DNA of 64,000 nucleotides from Bacteroides xylanisolvens XB1A (GCF_000210075.1 NC_021017.1:2754519-2818518); one strand, 5' to 3'; counted from the stretch's first letter, positions 1 to 9,346 are shown. Notes: generated from the letters alone by a model not told the origin. Numbers and translations: made by a program.

Positions 1-166
1 CAGGAGCGTCTACTGCGGAAATCCATTTGGATTCGTTCCAGGCTGATGCTTCCAATGCGTCAGTACGTTTTCCGACTTCGGTTGCGTTTATCAGTCCGCT
101 ATTCGAGAAAAGCGCGAGAATCATTATCGGGATAAGATTCGCAAAACAATGAAGATTCATTTTCAT
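1..166 (-). CDS. N-terminal fragment of a secreted protein, probably a glycan hydrolase (runs off the window)
   Basis: Reading leftward from the ATG at 166, the frame stays open to the window edge (55 codons). The first ~28 residues have a Lys, a hydrophobic core and small residues at the end, as in a Sec signal peptide. The mature part carries WNESKWISA followed by VDAP. Trp-rich starts like this occur in Bacteroides secreted glycosidases such as rhamnosidase-like enzymes, but too little is present to name a family. A second ATG two codons in (160) is equally possible. A candidate promoter lies at 237-244 on the same strand. Confidence 0.6.
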   Translation of the reverse strand, partial: MKMNLHCFANLIPIMILALFSNSGLINATEVGKRTDALEASAWNESKWISAVDAP

Positions 167-236
167 ACTTATATGTATTTTTAGTATTAAAAGATTAACT
201 TGGAAATGCTGTTTTAGTTTTACAGGGCTTGCACAA

Positions 237-244
237 CAAAATTA
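237..244 (-). promoter_or_regulatory. Candidate Bacteroides -7 box for the leftward gene at the left edge
   Basis: On the minus strand this reads TAATTTTG, matching the Bacteroides sigma-ABfr -7 consensus TAnnTTTG. It would give a 5' leader of about 65 nt. No good -33 TTTG is visible upstream, so this is a weak call. Confidence 0.35.
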
Positions 245-542
245 CAGAATTATATGATATGACAGACGATTTCTGCATTTTTTTTGACTCAATGATGGTT
301 TCTATTCAATCCGGAACTGACTCATAAGTCCGAACTGATTGAACAGACAACAGGAGCTTTTTACGTTGAATGATCAATTACCGGGCAAAACAATGACATA
401 TTGTAAAATAATATAATCAATACACTCATTCAGTATATTGTAGAAATTATTTATTAAAAAAGAAAAGAAGATGCCGGTTATTCATTGCAATCATTCTTTC
501 TTCTTTACACGAAAGCCTCGAAATCGAATAAACTCTATTCAA

Positions 543-599
543 GTTTTTAATAAATAACAAAGAGGTTTATTATAAACGGTATCCAAGTTTATTATAAAC
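543..599. repeat. Three-copy dyad array with 22 bp period upstream of leuS
   Basis: GTTTATTATAAAC occurs exactly at 565-577 and 587-599, starts 22 bp apart. A diverged copy, GTTTTTAATAAAT, starts at 543, again 22 bp away. A half copy ending in AATAAAC sits near 521-533. Each core is GTTT-n5-AAAC, nearly self-complementary. The last copy is followed by a T-run (601-607), so it could also act as a weak rightward terminator. The rest of the 167-900 gap holds the hairpin at 647-678, the leuS promoter box and otherwise AT-rich sequence with no credible gene. Confidence 0.55.
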
Positions 600-644
600 T
601 CTTTTTTGACACTTTCAATACCTAAAATAGAATTATTGCAACAA

Positions 645-680
645 AAATGGGCAAGAACCTTCACAGTTTCTTGCCCATTC
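645..680 (-). terminator. Perfect 11-bp hairpin, oriented as a leftward intrinsic terminator or attenuator
   Basis: ATGGGCAAGAA (647-657) pairs perfectly with TTCTTGCCCAT (668-678) around a 10-nt loop. On the minus strand the stem is followed by TTTTTG, so it looks like a leftward terminator. No gene ends here on that strand. It may stop antisense transcription from the leuS side, or end an unseen small RNA. Confidence 0.4.
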
Positions 681-838
681 GTTATCCTCGTTATGCAATT
701 CGCATATTAACCTATTGAACTTTATGTAATAAAATTTATATATTTCATTGTTATTTCTTTATTATTATTGACCTCAAATATACAAAATAAAAAGAAGAAA
801 GTCAATAGGGAAAGCGTGGTTATCTGAAAATAAACACG

Positions 839-846
839 TAAATTTG
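839..846 (+). promoter_or_regulatory. leuS promoter -7 box
   Basis: TAAATTTG matches TAnnTTTG and lies 54 nt before the leuS ATG. The matching -33 element is not clear. Confidence 0.5.
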
Positions 847-900
847 TGCCTCGAATTAGAAATAACAGTATAAATCACTATAAATAAAAACTTTATCACT

Positions 901-3735
901 ATGGAGTACAATTTCAGAGAAATTGAAAAGAAGTGGCAGAAAAGGTGGGTAGAAGAGAAAACCTACCAAGTTACGGAAGATGATTCGAAGCAAAAATTTT
1001 ATGTACTAAACATGTTTCCTTACCCATCAGGAGCTGGTCTACACGTAGGTCATCCGCTGGGATACATTGCTTCGGATATTTACGCCCGTTACAAACGACT
1101 GCAGGGCTTCAATGTACTCAACCCGATGGGATATGACGCTTACGGTCTGCCGGCAGAACAGTATGCCATCCAAACCGGACAGCATCCCGCCATCACTACC
1201 GTCAACAATATCAACCGCTACCGCGAGCAGTTGGACAAAATAGGTTTCTCTTTCGACTGGAACCGTGAAATCCGTACTTGCGACCCGGAATATTATCATT
1301 GGACCCAATGGGCCTTCCAAAAAATGTTCAACAGCTATTATTGTAACGACGAACAGGAAGCCCGTCCTATCGAAGAACTGGAAAAAGCCTTCGCCATCTA
1401 CGGAAACGAAGGACTCAATGCCGCTTGCAGCGAAGATATCAGCTTTACTGCCGAAGAGTGGAACGCCAAAAGCGAAAAAGAAAAGCAGGAAATCCTGATG
1501 AACTATCGTATCGCTTATCTGGGTGAAACAATGGTAAACTGGTGTGCCGAATTAGGAACTGTACTGGCTAACGACGAGGTAGTAGACGGAGTCAGCGAAC
1601 GTGGCGGTTTTCCTGTTATCCAGAAGAAAATGCGCCAATGGTGTCTGCGTGTATCCGCTTACGCACAACGCTTGCTTGATGGATTGGACACGATCGAATG
1701 GACAGATTCTCTGAAAGAAACCCAAAGAAACTGGATCGGACGTTCGGAAGGTGCTGAAGTGCAATTCAAAGTAAAAGACAGTGACCTCGAATTCACTATT
1801 TTCACCACTCGTGCAGATACCATGTTCGGTGTTACCTTTATGGTATTGGCTCCGGAAAGTGAATTGGTGGCACAGTTAACGACTCCTGAACAAAAAGCAG
1901 AAGTAGACGCCTACCTCGATCGTACCAAAAAACGTACGGAACGCGAACGTATTGCCGACCGTAGTGTTACCGGTGTGTTCAGTGGTTCGTATGCTATCAA
2001 TCCGTTCACAGGTGAAGCAGTGCCTGTATGGATCAGCGATTACGTACTGGCCGGATACGGAACAGGAGCTATTATGGCTGTACCTGCTCATGATAGCCGC
2101 GACTATGCATTTGCCAAACATTTCGGATTGGAAATCCGTCCGTTGGTAGAAGGTTGTGATGTTAGCGAAGAAAGTTTCGATGCAAAAGAAGGCATTGTTT
2201 GCAACTCTCCGCGTCTTGATGTCACTCCTTACTGTGATCTTTCATTGAACGGACTGACCATCAAAGAAGCGATAGAAACAACCAAGAAATATGTAAAAGA
2301 GCACAATCTGGGCCGTGTGAAAGTGAACTACCGTCTGCGTGACGCTATTTTCTCTCGCCAACGTTACTGGGGTGAGCCGTTCCCTGTTTACTACAAAGAC
2401 GGAATGCCCTATATGATTGACGAAGCCAGCCTGCCGCTGGAACTTCCGGAAGTCGCTAAATTCCTGCCTACCGAAACAGGTGAGCCTCCATTAGGACACG
2501 CAACTAAATGGGCTTGGGATACAGTAAACAAATGTGTCGTAGAAAATGAGAAGATTGACCATGTAACCGTCTTCCCGCTGGAACTGAACACCATGCCGGG
2601 ATTCGCCGGTTCTTCGGCTTATTATCTCCGCTACATGGACCCGCATAATCATCAGGCATTAGTTGATCCGAAAATTGACCAGTACTGGAAAAATGTAGAC
2701 CTATATGTAGGTGGTACCGAACATGCAACAGGGCACTTGATTTATTCTCGTTTTTGGAATAAATTCCTGTATGACATGGGTGTGTCTGTAATGGAAGAAC
2801 CCTTCCAAAAGTTAGTAAACCAAGGAATGATTCAAGGCCGCAGCAACTTTGTATATCGTATCAAAGACACCAATACTTTCGTTTCACTGAACCTGAAAGA
2901 TCAGTACGAAGTTACCCCTATTCACGTAGACGTAAATATCGTATCTAATGATATTTTGGATTTGGAAGCATTCAAAGCATGGCGTCCTGAATATAAAACA
3001 GCCGAATTTATCCTCGAAGACGGAAAATATGTCTGCGGATGGGCAGTTGAAAAGATGAGTAAATCTATGTTCAATGTAGTCAATCCGGATATGATTGTTG
3101 AGAAATACGGTGCAGATACACTTCGTATGTATGAAATGTTCCTCGGCCCGGTAGAACAGTCTAAACCGTGGGATACAAACGGAATCGACGGTGTACACCG
3201 TTTTATCCGTAAATTCTGGTCGTTGTTCTACAGCCGTACGGACGAATATCTGGTAACGGACGAACCTGCAACAAAAGAAGAATTGAAGAGCCTTCATAAA
3301 TTAATCAAGAAGGTGACTGGTGATATTGAACAGTTCTCTTACAATACATCTATCAGCGCATTCATGATTTGTGTAAACGAACTCTTCAACCTGAAATGCA
3401 GCAAAAAAGAGATTCTGGAACAGCTCGTTATCACTCTCGCTCCTTTCGCTCCGCATGTCTGCGAAGAGTTGTGGGATGTATTGGGACACGAAACTTCCGT
3501 ATGCGACGCCCAATGGCCTGCATACAACGAAGAATATCTGAAAGAAGATACTATCAACTATACCATCTCTTTCAACGGAAAGGCACGTTTCAATATGGAA
3601 TTTGCAGCAGATGAAGCTTCGGACGCTATCCAAGCCGCAGTATTGGCAGACGAACGTTCACAGAAGTGGATTGATGGCAAGACTCCGAAAAAGATCATTG
3701 TCGTTCCGAAAAAGATTGTAAACGTTGTAATTTAA
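901..3735 (+). CDS. leuS: Leucyl-tRNA synthetase
   Basis: A class I aminoacyl-tRNA synthetase that charges tRNA-Leu with leucine in the cytoplasm. The HIGH signature appears as HVGH at residues 48-51, after FPYPSGAGL. The KMSKS loop is intact at 718-722. The CP1 editing domain is recognisable by [15 protein letters not shown] near residue 390, which removes mischarged amino acids. At 944 residues it fits bacterial LeuRS with the extra insertions typical of Bacteroidota. The ATG at 901 starts directly on the conserved [13 protein letters not shown]. It is followed by yitT and rdgB in the same direction, but a long inverted repeat separates it from yitT, so the unit may be attenuated there. The identification is certain. 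Confidence 0.98.
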   Translation: MEYNFREIEKKWQKRWVEEKTYQVTEDDSKQKFYVLNMFPYPSGAGLHVGHPLGYIASDIYARYKRLQGFNVLNPMGYDAYGLPAEQYAIQTGQHPAITTVNNINRYREQLDKIGFSFDWNREIRTCDPEYYHWTQWAFQKMFNSYYCNDEQEARPIEELEKAFAIYGNEGLNAACSEDISFTAEEWNAKSEKEKQEILMNYRIAYLGETMVNWCAELGTVLANDEVVDGVSERGGFPVIQKKMRQWCLRVSAYAQRLLDGLDTIEWTDSLKETQRNWIGRSEGAEVQFKVKDSDLEFTIFTTRADTMFGVTFMVLAPESELVAQLTTPEQKAEVDAYLDRTKKRTERERIADRSVTGVFSGSYAINPFTGEAVPVWISDYVLAGYGTGAIMAVPAHDSRDYAFAKHFGLEIRPLVEGCDVSEESFDAKEGIVCNSPRLDVTPYCDLSLNGLTIKEAIETTKKYVKEHNLGRVKVNYRLRDAIFSRQRYWGEPFPVYYKDGMPYMIDEASLPLELPEVAKFLPTETGEPPLGHATKWAWDTVNKCVVENEKIDHVTVFPLELNTMPGFAGSSAYYLRYMDPHNHQALVDPKIDQYWKNVDLYVGGTEHATGHLIYSRFWNKFLYDMGVSVMEEPFQKLVNQGMIQGRSNFVYRIKDTNTFVSLNLKDQYEVTPIHVDVNIVSNDILDLEAFKAWRPEYKTAEFILEDGKYVCGWAVEKMSKSMFNVVNPDMIVEKYGADTLRMYEMFLGPVEQSKPWDTNGIDGVHRFIRKFWSLFYSRTDEYLVTDEPATKEELKSLHKLIKKVTGDIEQFSYNTSISAFMICVNELFNLKCSKKEILEQLVITLAPFAPHVCEELWDVLGHETSVCDAQWPAYNEEYLKEDTINYTISFNGKARFNMEFAADEASDAIQAAVLADERSQKWIDGKTPKKIIVVPKKIVNVVI

Positions 3736-3755
3736 AGTATTAAGTATAAAACAAT

Positions 3756-3832
3756 AAGTATTAAGTAATAAGTATTATCCGTAGTCGTTTTCCAAATATA
3801 TCCGTCAGGTTAATACTTATTACCTAATACTT
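3756..3832. repeat. Long inverted repeat between leuS and the YitT gene
   Basis: Arms 3756-3777 and 3811-3832 are complementary at 21 of 22 positions, with a 33-nt loop. A further partial copy of the arm (AAGTATTAAGTA) starts at 3735, 21 bp before the left arm. There is no T-run after the stem. As RNA it would form a strong AT-rich hairpin that could attenuate or process the leuS-yitT message. The right arm covers the TTG codon at 3831, which argues against that codon as a start. Confidence 0.6.
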
Positions 3833-3845
3833 GAACTTAAAATCC

Positions 3846-4763
3846 ATGCATAAACTGACAAAAGCGGAAATAATGAGAGAAGTGAAAGATTACATCTATA
3901 TCACTCTCGGATTGATAAGCTATTCTTTGGGATGGGCTGCATTCCTGTTACCTTATCAGATAACTACCGGAGGAACTACCGGTATCGGAGCTATTATCTA
4001 TTATGCAACAGGATTTCCAATTCAGTGGTCATACTTTATTATCAATGCAGTTCTGATGACGTTTGCCATCCGGATATTGGGTCCGAAATTCAGTATAAAA
4101 ACGACTTATGCTATTTTTACGCTGACTTTTCTGCTTTGGTTATTCCAGTTAGTGGTGAACAATTACGTAGAAGCACCGGATATGACGCCGGACGGTAAGC
4201 CGCTATTGCTCGGTACAGGACAGGATTTTATGGCCTGTATTATTGGTGCAGCCATGTGCGGTGTAGGCCTCGGTATCACTTTCAACTACAATGGAAGTAC
4301 GGGTGGAACAGATATTATCGCAGCCATCGTCAATAAATACAAAGATGTATCGCTTGGACGAATGATTATGATTTGTGATGTATTCATTATCAGTTCCTGT
4401 TACTTTATATTTCATGATTGGCGCCGGGTTATTTTCGGTTTTGTCACCCTATTTATTATTGGTGTTGTGCTCGACTGGATTATCAACAGTGCCCGTCAAT
4501 CGGTTCAATTTTTCATCTTCTCCAAGAAATATGATGAAATAGCCGACCGTATCATTAAAGACGCCGACCGGGGAGTAACGGTACTCGACGGTACGGGATG
4601 GTACAGTAAAACCAATGTGAAAGTGTTGGTAGTACTTGCCAAGAAACGTCAGTCACTCGAAATTTTCCGTTTGGTAAAACGCATTGATCCGAATGCTTTT
4701 ATCTCTCAAAGTTCCGTTATCGGTGTGTATGGCGAAGGATTCGATAAGCTGAAAGTGAAATAA
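3846..4763 (+). CDS. YitT family membrane protein (DUF161 + DUF2179)
   Basis: An integral inner-membrane protein of the YitT/DUF161 family. Five or so hydrophobic segments occupy residues ~15-210, including the GWAAFLLPYQITTGG and GSTGGTDIIA signatures of the family. A soluble C-terminal DUF2179 domain (~225-300) carries GVTVLDGTGWYSKT and KVLVVLAKKRQ. The biochemical role of the family is not established. The frame is open back to a TTG at 3831, but the ATG at 3846 gives the usual family N-terminus and avoids the inverted-repeat arm. It sits between leuS and rdgB in one orientation and probably shares transcripts with rdgB, 47 bp downstream. Confidence 0.88.
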   Translation: MHKLTKAEIMREVKDYIYITLGLISYSLGWAAFLLPYQITTGGTTGIGAIIYYATGFPIQWSYFIINAVLMTFAIRILGPKFSIKTTYAIFTLTFLLWLFQLVVNNYVEAPDMTPDGKPLLLGTGQDFMACIIGAAMCGVGLGITFNYNGSTGGTDIIAAIVNKYKDVSLGRMIMICDVFIISSCYFIFHDWRRVIFGFVTLFIIGVVLDWIINSARQSVQFFIFSKKYDEIADRIIKDADRGVTVLDGTGWYSKTNVKVLVVLAKKRQSLEIFRLVKRIDPNAFISQSSVIGVYGEGFDKLKVK

Positions 4764-4810
4764 TAACCGGTTGATAAGTAGTGAACAACCCTGTTAAAAC
4801 AAAAAATAAG

Positions 4811-5395
4811 ATGATGAAACGCAAACTTGTATTTGCTACCAATAATGCTCATAAACTGGAAGAAGTGGCCGCTATCCTGGGAGATCAAGTAGAATTATTA
4901 AGTCTCAATGATATCGGTTGCCAAGCGGATATTCCCGAAACTGCTGAAACACTGGAAGGAAATGCGTTATTAAAATCTTCCTATATCTACAAAAACTATC
5001 ATCTGGATTGTTTTGCCGATGATACGGGATTGGAAGTGGAAGCCTTGAACGGAGCTCCCGGAGTCTATTCCGCCCGCTATGCAGGAGGTGAAGGACACGA
5101 CGCCCAGGCAAATATGCTCAAACTTCTTCACGAACTGGACGGAAAAGAAAACCGTAAAGCACAATTCCGCACCGCTATTTCGTTGATACTGGACGGAAAG
5201 GAGTATCTCTTTGAAGGAGTGATAAAAGGCGAAATAATCAAAGAAAAACGTGGTGATTCCGGATTTGGCTACGATCCTGTATTCATGCCTGAAGGTTACG
5301 ACCGGACTTTTGCCGAATTGGGAAATGATATAAAAAACCAAATCAGCCATCGCGCACTGGCTGTACAGAAACTTTGTGAGTTTCTGCAAAGCTGA
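4811..5395 (+). CDS. rdgB: Non-canonical purine NTP pyrophosphatase (RdgB/HAM1/ITPase family)
   Basis: Hydrolyses dITP, ITP and XTP to the monophosphates, keeping deaminated purines out of DNA and RNA. All family motifs are present: the nucleotide-binding [12 protein letters not shown] (8-19), catalytic ADDTGLEV (D70/D71), GFGYDPVF (151-158) and the C-terminal SHRA (179-182). From the ATG at 4811 it has 194 residues, the normal family length. The frame continues upstream to a GTG at 4781, but those residues are not conserved-looking, and ATG ATG at 4811/4814 begins right before the first beta strand. It lies 47 bp after the YitT gene in the same direction. Confidence 0.95.
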   Translation: MMKRKLVFATNNAHKLEEVAAILGDQVELLSLNDIGCQADIPETAETLEGNALLKSSYIYKNYHLDCFADDTGLEVEALNGAPGVYSARYAGGEGHDAQANMLKLLHELDGKENRKAQFRTAISLILDGKEYLFEGVIKGEIIKEKRGDSGFGYDPVFMPEGYDRTFAELGNDIKNQISHRALAVQKLCEFLQS

Positions 5396-5426
5396 TTATA
5401 CATACCCACTTAAAATATAAAACACA

Positions 5427-6269
5427 ATGAAGAAAATTACTTTATTTACTTTACTTACGCTCCTATTGTGTACTTCGTGTGTAACAAAAAAGAAGTTCAT
5501 GCTTGCAGAGATGGCAGCCACCGCAAGCAAAGACAGTCTGCAAGGGTTGTTGAATAACTCCCGCGAAGTTGGTAACCAGCTATCGGCACAAGTCAAAAAC
5601 CTCTTGCGTGATACGACCAAGATGGGGAACAGTATCCGCCAATATCAGAGTATGTTGAATGTCAACATGACTGAACAGGAAAAACTGAATGCGCTGTTGA
5701 GCCAGAAGAAAAATGAGCTGAACGAAAGAGAACGCACGATCAATGAATTGCAGGACATGATTAAGGCACAGAATGATAAGGTACAAAATCTCTTGAGTAA
5801 TGTAAAAGATGCATTACTTGGTTTTAGTACTGACGAGCTGACCGTTCGCGAAAAAGACGGAAAAGTATATGTAGCGATGTCCGACAAATTATTATTCCAG
5901 TCAGGAAGTGCCCGCCTAGATAAACGTGGAGAGGAAGCTCTCGGCAAACTGGCCGAAGTATTGAACAAACAGACGGACATCGACGTATTTATCGAAGGAC
6001 ATACGGACAACAAACCGATCAATACTGTACAATTCAAAGATAACTGGGATTTGAGTGTGATCCGTGCCACTTCCGTAGTTCGTATCCTCATCAAGAATTA
6101 CAATGTAAATCCTTTACAGATTCAGCCTAGCGGCCGCGGTGAATATATGCCTATTGATGACAACGAAACAATAGAAGGAAGAAGCAAGAATCGCCGTACG
6201 GAGATTATCATGGCTCCGAAGTTGGATAAGTTGTTCCAGATGCTTCAAAGTTCGGAAGAATCCAAATAA
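5427..6269 (+). CDS. OmpA-family outer-membrane lipoprotein
   Basis: A 280-residue envelope protein. It has a lipoprotein signal peptide ending in LCTSC (lipidated Cys about residue 18). A central ~60-residue heptad-rich stretch (about 65-130) probably forms a coiled coil. The C-terminal OmpA-like peptidoglycan-binding domain (about 140-270) shows FIEGHTDNKPI and the NWDLSVIRATSVVR and GRSKNRRTEI signatures. It should anchor the outer membrane to peptidoglycan, or act as a Pal-like tether. A strong hairpin terminator follows at 6297-6335. Confidence 0.9.
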   Translation: MKKITLFTLLTLLLCTSCVTKKKFMLAEMAATASKDSLQGLLNNSREVGNQLSAQVKNLLRDTTKMGNSIRQYQSMLNVNMTEQEKLNALLSQKKNELNERERTINELQDMIKAQNDKVQNLLSNVKDALLGFSTDELTVREKDGKVYVAMSDKLLFQSGSARLDKRGEEALGKLAEVLNKQTDIDVFIEGHTDNKPINTVQFKDNWDLSVIRATSVVRILIKNYNVNPLQIQPSGRGEYMPIDDNETIEGRSKNRRTEIIMAPKLDKLFQMLQSSEESK

Positions 6270-6296
6270 AAAATAATTGATTCAATAATCAACAAT

Positions 6297-6335
6297 AAAA
6301 AATCCTCTCGGTTAATAAACTGGGAGGATTTTTTT
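6297..6335. terminator. Bidirectional intrinsic terminator between the OmpA-like gene and nadA
   Basis: The left arm AAAAATCCTC and right arm GAGGATTTTTTT enclose a further GGTT/AACT pairing with a tight AATA loop. A T-run follows on the plus strand and the A-run gives one on the minus strand, so it serves both convergent genes. Confidence 0.85.
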
Positions 6336-6413
6336 ATCTTTAAAGAATTGAATTATTTTAAAACAGTTTCTAACTGTTATTCATTCAAGAACAATAATAA
6401 AAACCAAATTTCT

Positions 6414-7352
6414 TTATAATCCCAACTTAGCCGAAATCTCCAACATCCGCTGAATCGGCTTCACTGCCTTCTTAGCCACCTCCGGATCTACCGTTATTTC
6501 CGGTGCTTCATTCTTCAAACACTCATAGAGCTTCTCTAACGTATTCAACCGCATGAAGCTACACTCGTTACATCCGCACGTACTATCGTTCGGAGGAGCA
6601 GGGATAAACGTTGTCTGCGGACACTTCTTCTGCATCTCATGCAAGATACCCGATTCGGTAGCCACAATATACGTGTTTTCCGGATGGTTCACGGCATACT
6701 TCAACAATGCTGCCGTAGACCCTACCACATCCGCCAGTTTCAAAACCGTACTCTTACATTCGGGATGTGCCAAGACCAACGCTTCCGGATGCTGCGCTTT
6801 CAATTCCACAATCTTTTCAACAGAGAACTGTTCATGCACATGACAAGCTCCGTCCCAAAGAAGCATATTCCTGTTCGTAACTGAGTTGATATAATTACCC
6901 AAATTCCTATCCGGACCAAAGATTATTTTCTCATCTTTGGGGAAACTTTCCACGATCTGCTTCGCATTGGTGGAAGTCACCACCACATCTGTCACTGCTT
7001 TCACGGCAGCTGTTGTGTTGACGTACGAAATAACGGTGTATCCCGGGTGTTCTTTGACAAACTGTGCAAACTGATCCGCCGGACAACTGTCCGCCAACGA
7101 ACAACCTGCCGCCATGTCGGGTACCAACACTTTCTTGTCCGGACAAAGCACCTTTGCCGTTTCCCCCATAAAGTGAACGCCACACATCACAATAATGTCC
7201 GCTTCCGTTTTGGCTGCCCATTGAGCCAATGCCAAACTGTCGCCAACGTAATCGGCGATGTCTTGTATTTCCCCTTTCTGGTAGTAGTGTCCCAGAATGA
7301 TTGCATTCTTTTCTTTCTTTAGCTCGTTAATAGCCTTTATGAGTTCATTCAT
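6414..7352 (-). CDS. nadA: Quinolinate synthase
   Basis: Condenses iminoaspartate with dihydroxyacetone phosphate to give quinolinate, the first dedicated ring compound of NAD synthesis. The 312-residue length matches the compact NadA form. Likely [4Fe-4S] ligands are C84 (AAGCSLAD), C170 (DGACHVHE) and a Cys in the CGCNEC cluster at 259-264. Substrate-binding motifs GHYYQ (21-25), GDSLALA and GPDRNLG are intact. The start ATG at 7352 is followed by a typical N-terminal helix. No nadB or nadC is adjacent, so it appears to be transcribed alone, ending at the shared terminator. Confidence 0.95.
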   Translation of the reverse strand: MNELIKAINELKKEKNAIILGHYYQKGEIQDIADYVGDSLALAQWAAKTEADIIVMCGVHFMGETAKVLCPDKKVLVPDMAAGCSLADSCPADQFAQFVKEHPGYTVISYVNTTAAVKAVTDVVVTSTNAKQIVESFPKDEKIIFGPDRNLGNYINSVTNRNMLLWDGACHVHEQFSVEKIVELKAQHPEALVLAHPECKSTVLKLADVVGSTAALLKYAVNHPENTYIVATESGILHEMQKKCPQTTFIPAPPNDSTCGCNECSFMRLNTLEKLYECLKNEAPEITVDPEVAKKAVKPIQRMLEISAKLGL

Positions 7353-7852
7353 AATAATATTCTTATTTCTTTCCTTTTAAAAAAATCTTTTGTTGGTGAT
7401 GATAGCCTGTTAATAATGTTAGCAAATAAATACGATTTTTCTTGCCGGATAAGTTATTAGTCCATACTTCTGCTTTATGAGTCGGTTATGAACTGATGTA
7501 AAGGGCAAGATATCCTATTCTACTTGCTTCATTATCAATGAAAGCATCGTTAAATGCCGTCAAATGGAAGTTTGCTATTAACTCCCTGTTGATAAAGTGC
7601 AAAGTTAAAAACTTTATGGATATAAACAGGTAGATAAGTGCTGAAAAATATGTTTATGTCTGTGTAGAAAGTTTTGGGTTAGTTTTTTGGAATGTTCATA
7701 ATGAAGGCCTCTTATATCTTCTTTTGAATAATGCAAGAATTATTTTTCAAAATCTTTGCCGATAGTTTTGACAGGTTTTAAACCGTTATCAACACCTTGT
7801 TAACTGAAAAGAATTACCTTTGTGGACAAGAACATAATAAAAGAAAAGACGT
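7353..7852. other. 500-bp divergent intergenic region between nadA and the TrmH gene
   Basis: AT-rich. The only clear element is the promoter of the rightward gene at 7797-7822. No open frame with coding character, stable hairpin or array was seen in the remainder. The nadA promoter must lie near 7370-7450, but no good TAnnTTTG was found on that strand. Confidence 0.5.
7797..7822 (+). promoter_or_regulatory. Promoter of the SpoU/TrmH-type methyltransferase gene
   Basis: TTG at 7797-7799 and TACCTTTG at 7815-7822 fit the Bacteroides -33/-7 pattern. The spacing (15 bp between the elements) is shorter than the usual ~19. The predicted leader is about 25 nt. Confidence 0.5.
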
Positions 7853-8380
7853 ATGCGTAAACTGAAAATAACAGAGCTGAACCGTATCAGTGCCGAAGAG
7901 TTTAAACAGGTTGAAAAACTGCCTTTGGTGGTAGTGCTGGACGATATTCGTAGTTTGCACAATATAGGTTCTGTGTTCCGTACTTCGGATGCTTTCCGTA
8001 TTGAATGTATCTATCTGTGTGGTATAACAGCTACCCCACCGCACCCTGAAATGCATAAGACTGCGCTGGGTGCAGAGTTCACTGTCGACTGGAAGTATGT
8101 TAATAACGCTGTTGATGCTGTTGATAACCTCAAAAATGAAGGGTATATCGTTTATTCTGTAGAGCAGGCGGAAGGAAGCATCATGCTTGATGAGCTCCAG
8201 TTGGATAAAACCAAGAAGTACGCTATCGTTATGGGAAACGAAGTGAAAGGGGTACAGCAGGAGGTTATTAACCATTCGGATGGCTGTATAGAGATTCCTC
8301 AATATGGTACCAAACATTCGTTGAATGTTTCCGTAACTACTGGTATTGTGATTTGGGATTTGTTCAAAAAGTTACACTAA
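7853..8380 (+). CDS. RNA 2'-O-ribose methyltransferase, SpoU/TrmH family
   Basis: A 175-residue SPOUT-fold methyltransferase with the three SpoU motifs: LDDIRSLHNIGSVFRTSDAF (28-47) with the catalytic Arg, IVMGNEVKGV (~123-132), and IPQYGTKHSLNVSVTTGIVIW (~145-165), which forms the trefoil knot and S-adenosylmethionine site. It lacks the N-terminal substrate-binding extension of larger rRNA enzymes, so a tRNA ribose target is likely but not proven. It stands alone, with its own promoter; a TTAA-rich repeat region follows. Confidence 0.88.
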   Translation: MRKLKITELNRISAEEFKQVEKLPLVVVLDDIRSLHNIGSVFRTSDAFRIECIYLCGITATPPHPEMHKTALGAEFTVDWKYVNNAVDAVDNLKNEGYIVYSVEQAEGSIMLDELQLDKTKKYAIVMGNEVKGVQQEVINHSDGCIEIPQYGTKHSLNVSVTTGIVIWDLFKKLH

Positions 8381-8542
8381 TAGTCATAATACAGGATTGG
8401 TTAATAAGTTGTTTATAATGAGTTAATAGCTTAGTTAATTCATTCATAATCAATAACTATGTTCTGTTTATAACTATATGGAGCCATGTTGATTCTATGG
8501 GTGTTGGGTAATTATTATTATAGTTGTTGATAGTTCGTTTTC

Positions 8543-8580
8543 AGGCTGTTAATACTTGAGTTTTCAGGTATTAACAGCCT
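8543..8580. terminator. 13-bp perfect hairpin inside the 22-bp TTAA array
   Basis: Arms 8543-8555 and 8568-8580 are perfectly complementary (AGGCTGTTAATAC with its reverse complement) around a 12-nt loop that is itself partly paired. No T-run follows, so it is more likely an mRNA 3'-end or regulatory structure than a classical terminator. It consists of the first two units of the phased array. Confidence 0.4.
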
Positions 8581-8663
8581 ATATGATATGTATTAATAGC
8601 TGGGAACTCAAGTATTAACTTCTGAGAAACCGGAAATTAATACCTTGCAGGAAGCTTGTTAAT
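8548..8663. repeat. Six-unit TTAA-centred dyad array with exact 22 bp period
   Basis: The TTAA centres fall at 8550.5, 8572.5, 8594.5, 8616.5, 8638.5 and 8660.5, exactly 22 bp apart. The local contexts are GTTAATAC, GTATTAAC, GTATTAATAG, GTATTAAC, AATTAATACC and TGTTAATTC. A TTGA at 8528.5 keeps the phase, and isolated TTAA centres at 8402.5 and 8424.5 are also 22 bp apart. Sequence between centres is not conserved. It occupies the convergent gap (8381-8740) between the methyltransferase and the DUF4294 gene, where no gene was seen. Confidence 0.6.
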
Positions 8664-8740
8664 TCTTGAAATGATAACTAGTATGGTTGAGTAGTGATCA
8701 ATTAGTTTATAAAGTTTATAAACTTATAAGCTGATTGATT

Positions 8741-9346
8741 TTAGATCTGTCCGTTCTCCACCATCAACACTACACGTTCCGTTAGTTTGTCTTCACCTTG
8801 CGGATCATATTCTTTTTTTAAACTGGCTCCGAACAATGCAGCAAAAGTCTGATAGAATCCCGCTTTGAAAGGTCCCATAAATGCTTTTACCAGTTCATAA
8901 CTGGTAGAATTGCTTTGGCGGTCTATTAATTTAATCAACAGTTTTCCCTGTGCAAACGAGAGTTTTTTCATTCGGGGAGTATATTGATCTTTCAATCCTT
9001 TTTCAACCCGTTTGATATGTTTTTGGCGGGCTTTCTCATTGGGTAAAGTCTGAAGATATTCGTAAGTTTCAATGATGGCCTGGTTAATTTCTCTGGAGAT
9101 AGGATATACCTTTTTCACATTGCGGATCAGTCGGTAATATTCCTGGCGTTCCTTTTCATTTTTGAATTTCAACGGACGGAAAATATACACAGTTCTTAAC
9201 TGGACACATGGAATGGTATCTCCATTGTAGATACACATCGGAACCAAATATCCATTGATGCTTTGTTTATCTTGAGCTTGCAGGCGCAACGAACAACAAA
9301 CAATAGCAAACAGCGTCATTACTACTATGTTAAGCCTTCTTTTCAC
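8741..9346 (-). CDS. Secreted DUF4294-family protein
   Basis: A 201-residue protein. The N-terminus has KRR, a hydrophobic stretch and LQAQ, a cleavable Sec signal peptide. The mature region is rich in Lys/Arg and helices (FKNEKERQEYYRLIRNVKKVYP, shortened here in meaning to a charged helical core) and fits the Bacteroidota-specific DUF4294 family, whose function is unknown. Translation from the first possible codon uses GTG at 9346; an ATG at 9319 would shorten the signal peptide to start at MTLFAIVCC. The gene is divergent from the helix-hairpin-helix protein gene, with 117 bp between. Confidence 0.78.
   Translation of the reverse strand: MKRRLNIVVMTLFAIVCCSLRLQAQDKQSINGYLVPMCIYNGDTIPCVQLRTVYIFRPLKFKNEKERQEYYRLIRNVKKVYPISREINQAIIETYEYLQTLPNEKARQKHIKRVEKGLKDQYTPRMKKLSFAQGKLLIKLIDRQSNSTSYELVKAFMGPFKAGFYQTFAALFGASLKKEYDPQGEDKLTERVVLMVENGQI

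Noticed and set aside
167..900. T-box or leucine leader peptide controlling leuS
   Set aside because: No specifier-loop/T-box sequence and no Leu-rich short frame were found; only a hairpin on the wrong strand.
1039..3633. Open frames antisense to leuS
   Set aside because: They are by-products of the leuS codon pattern, with no start context or family features.
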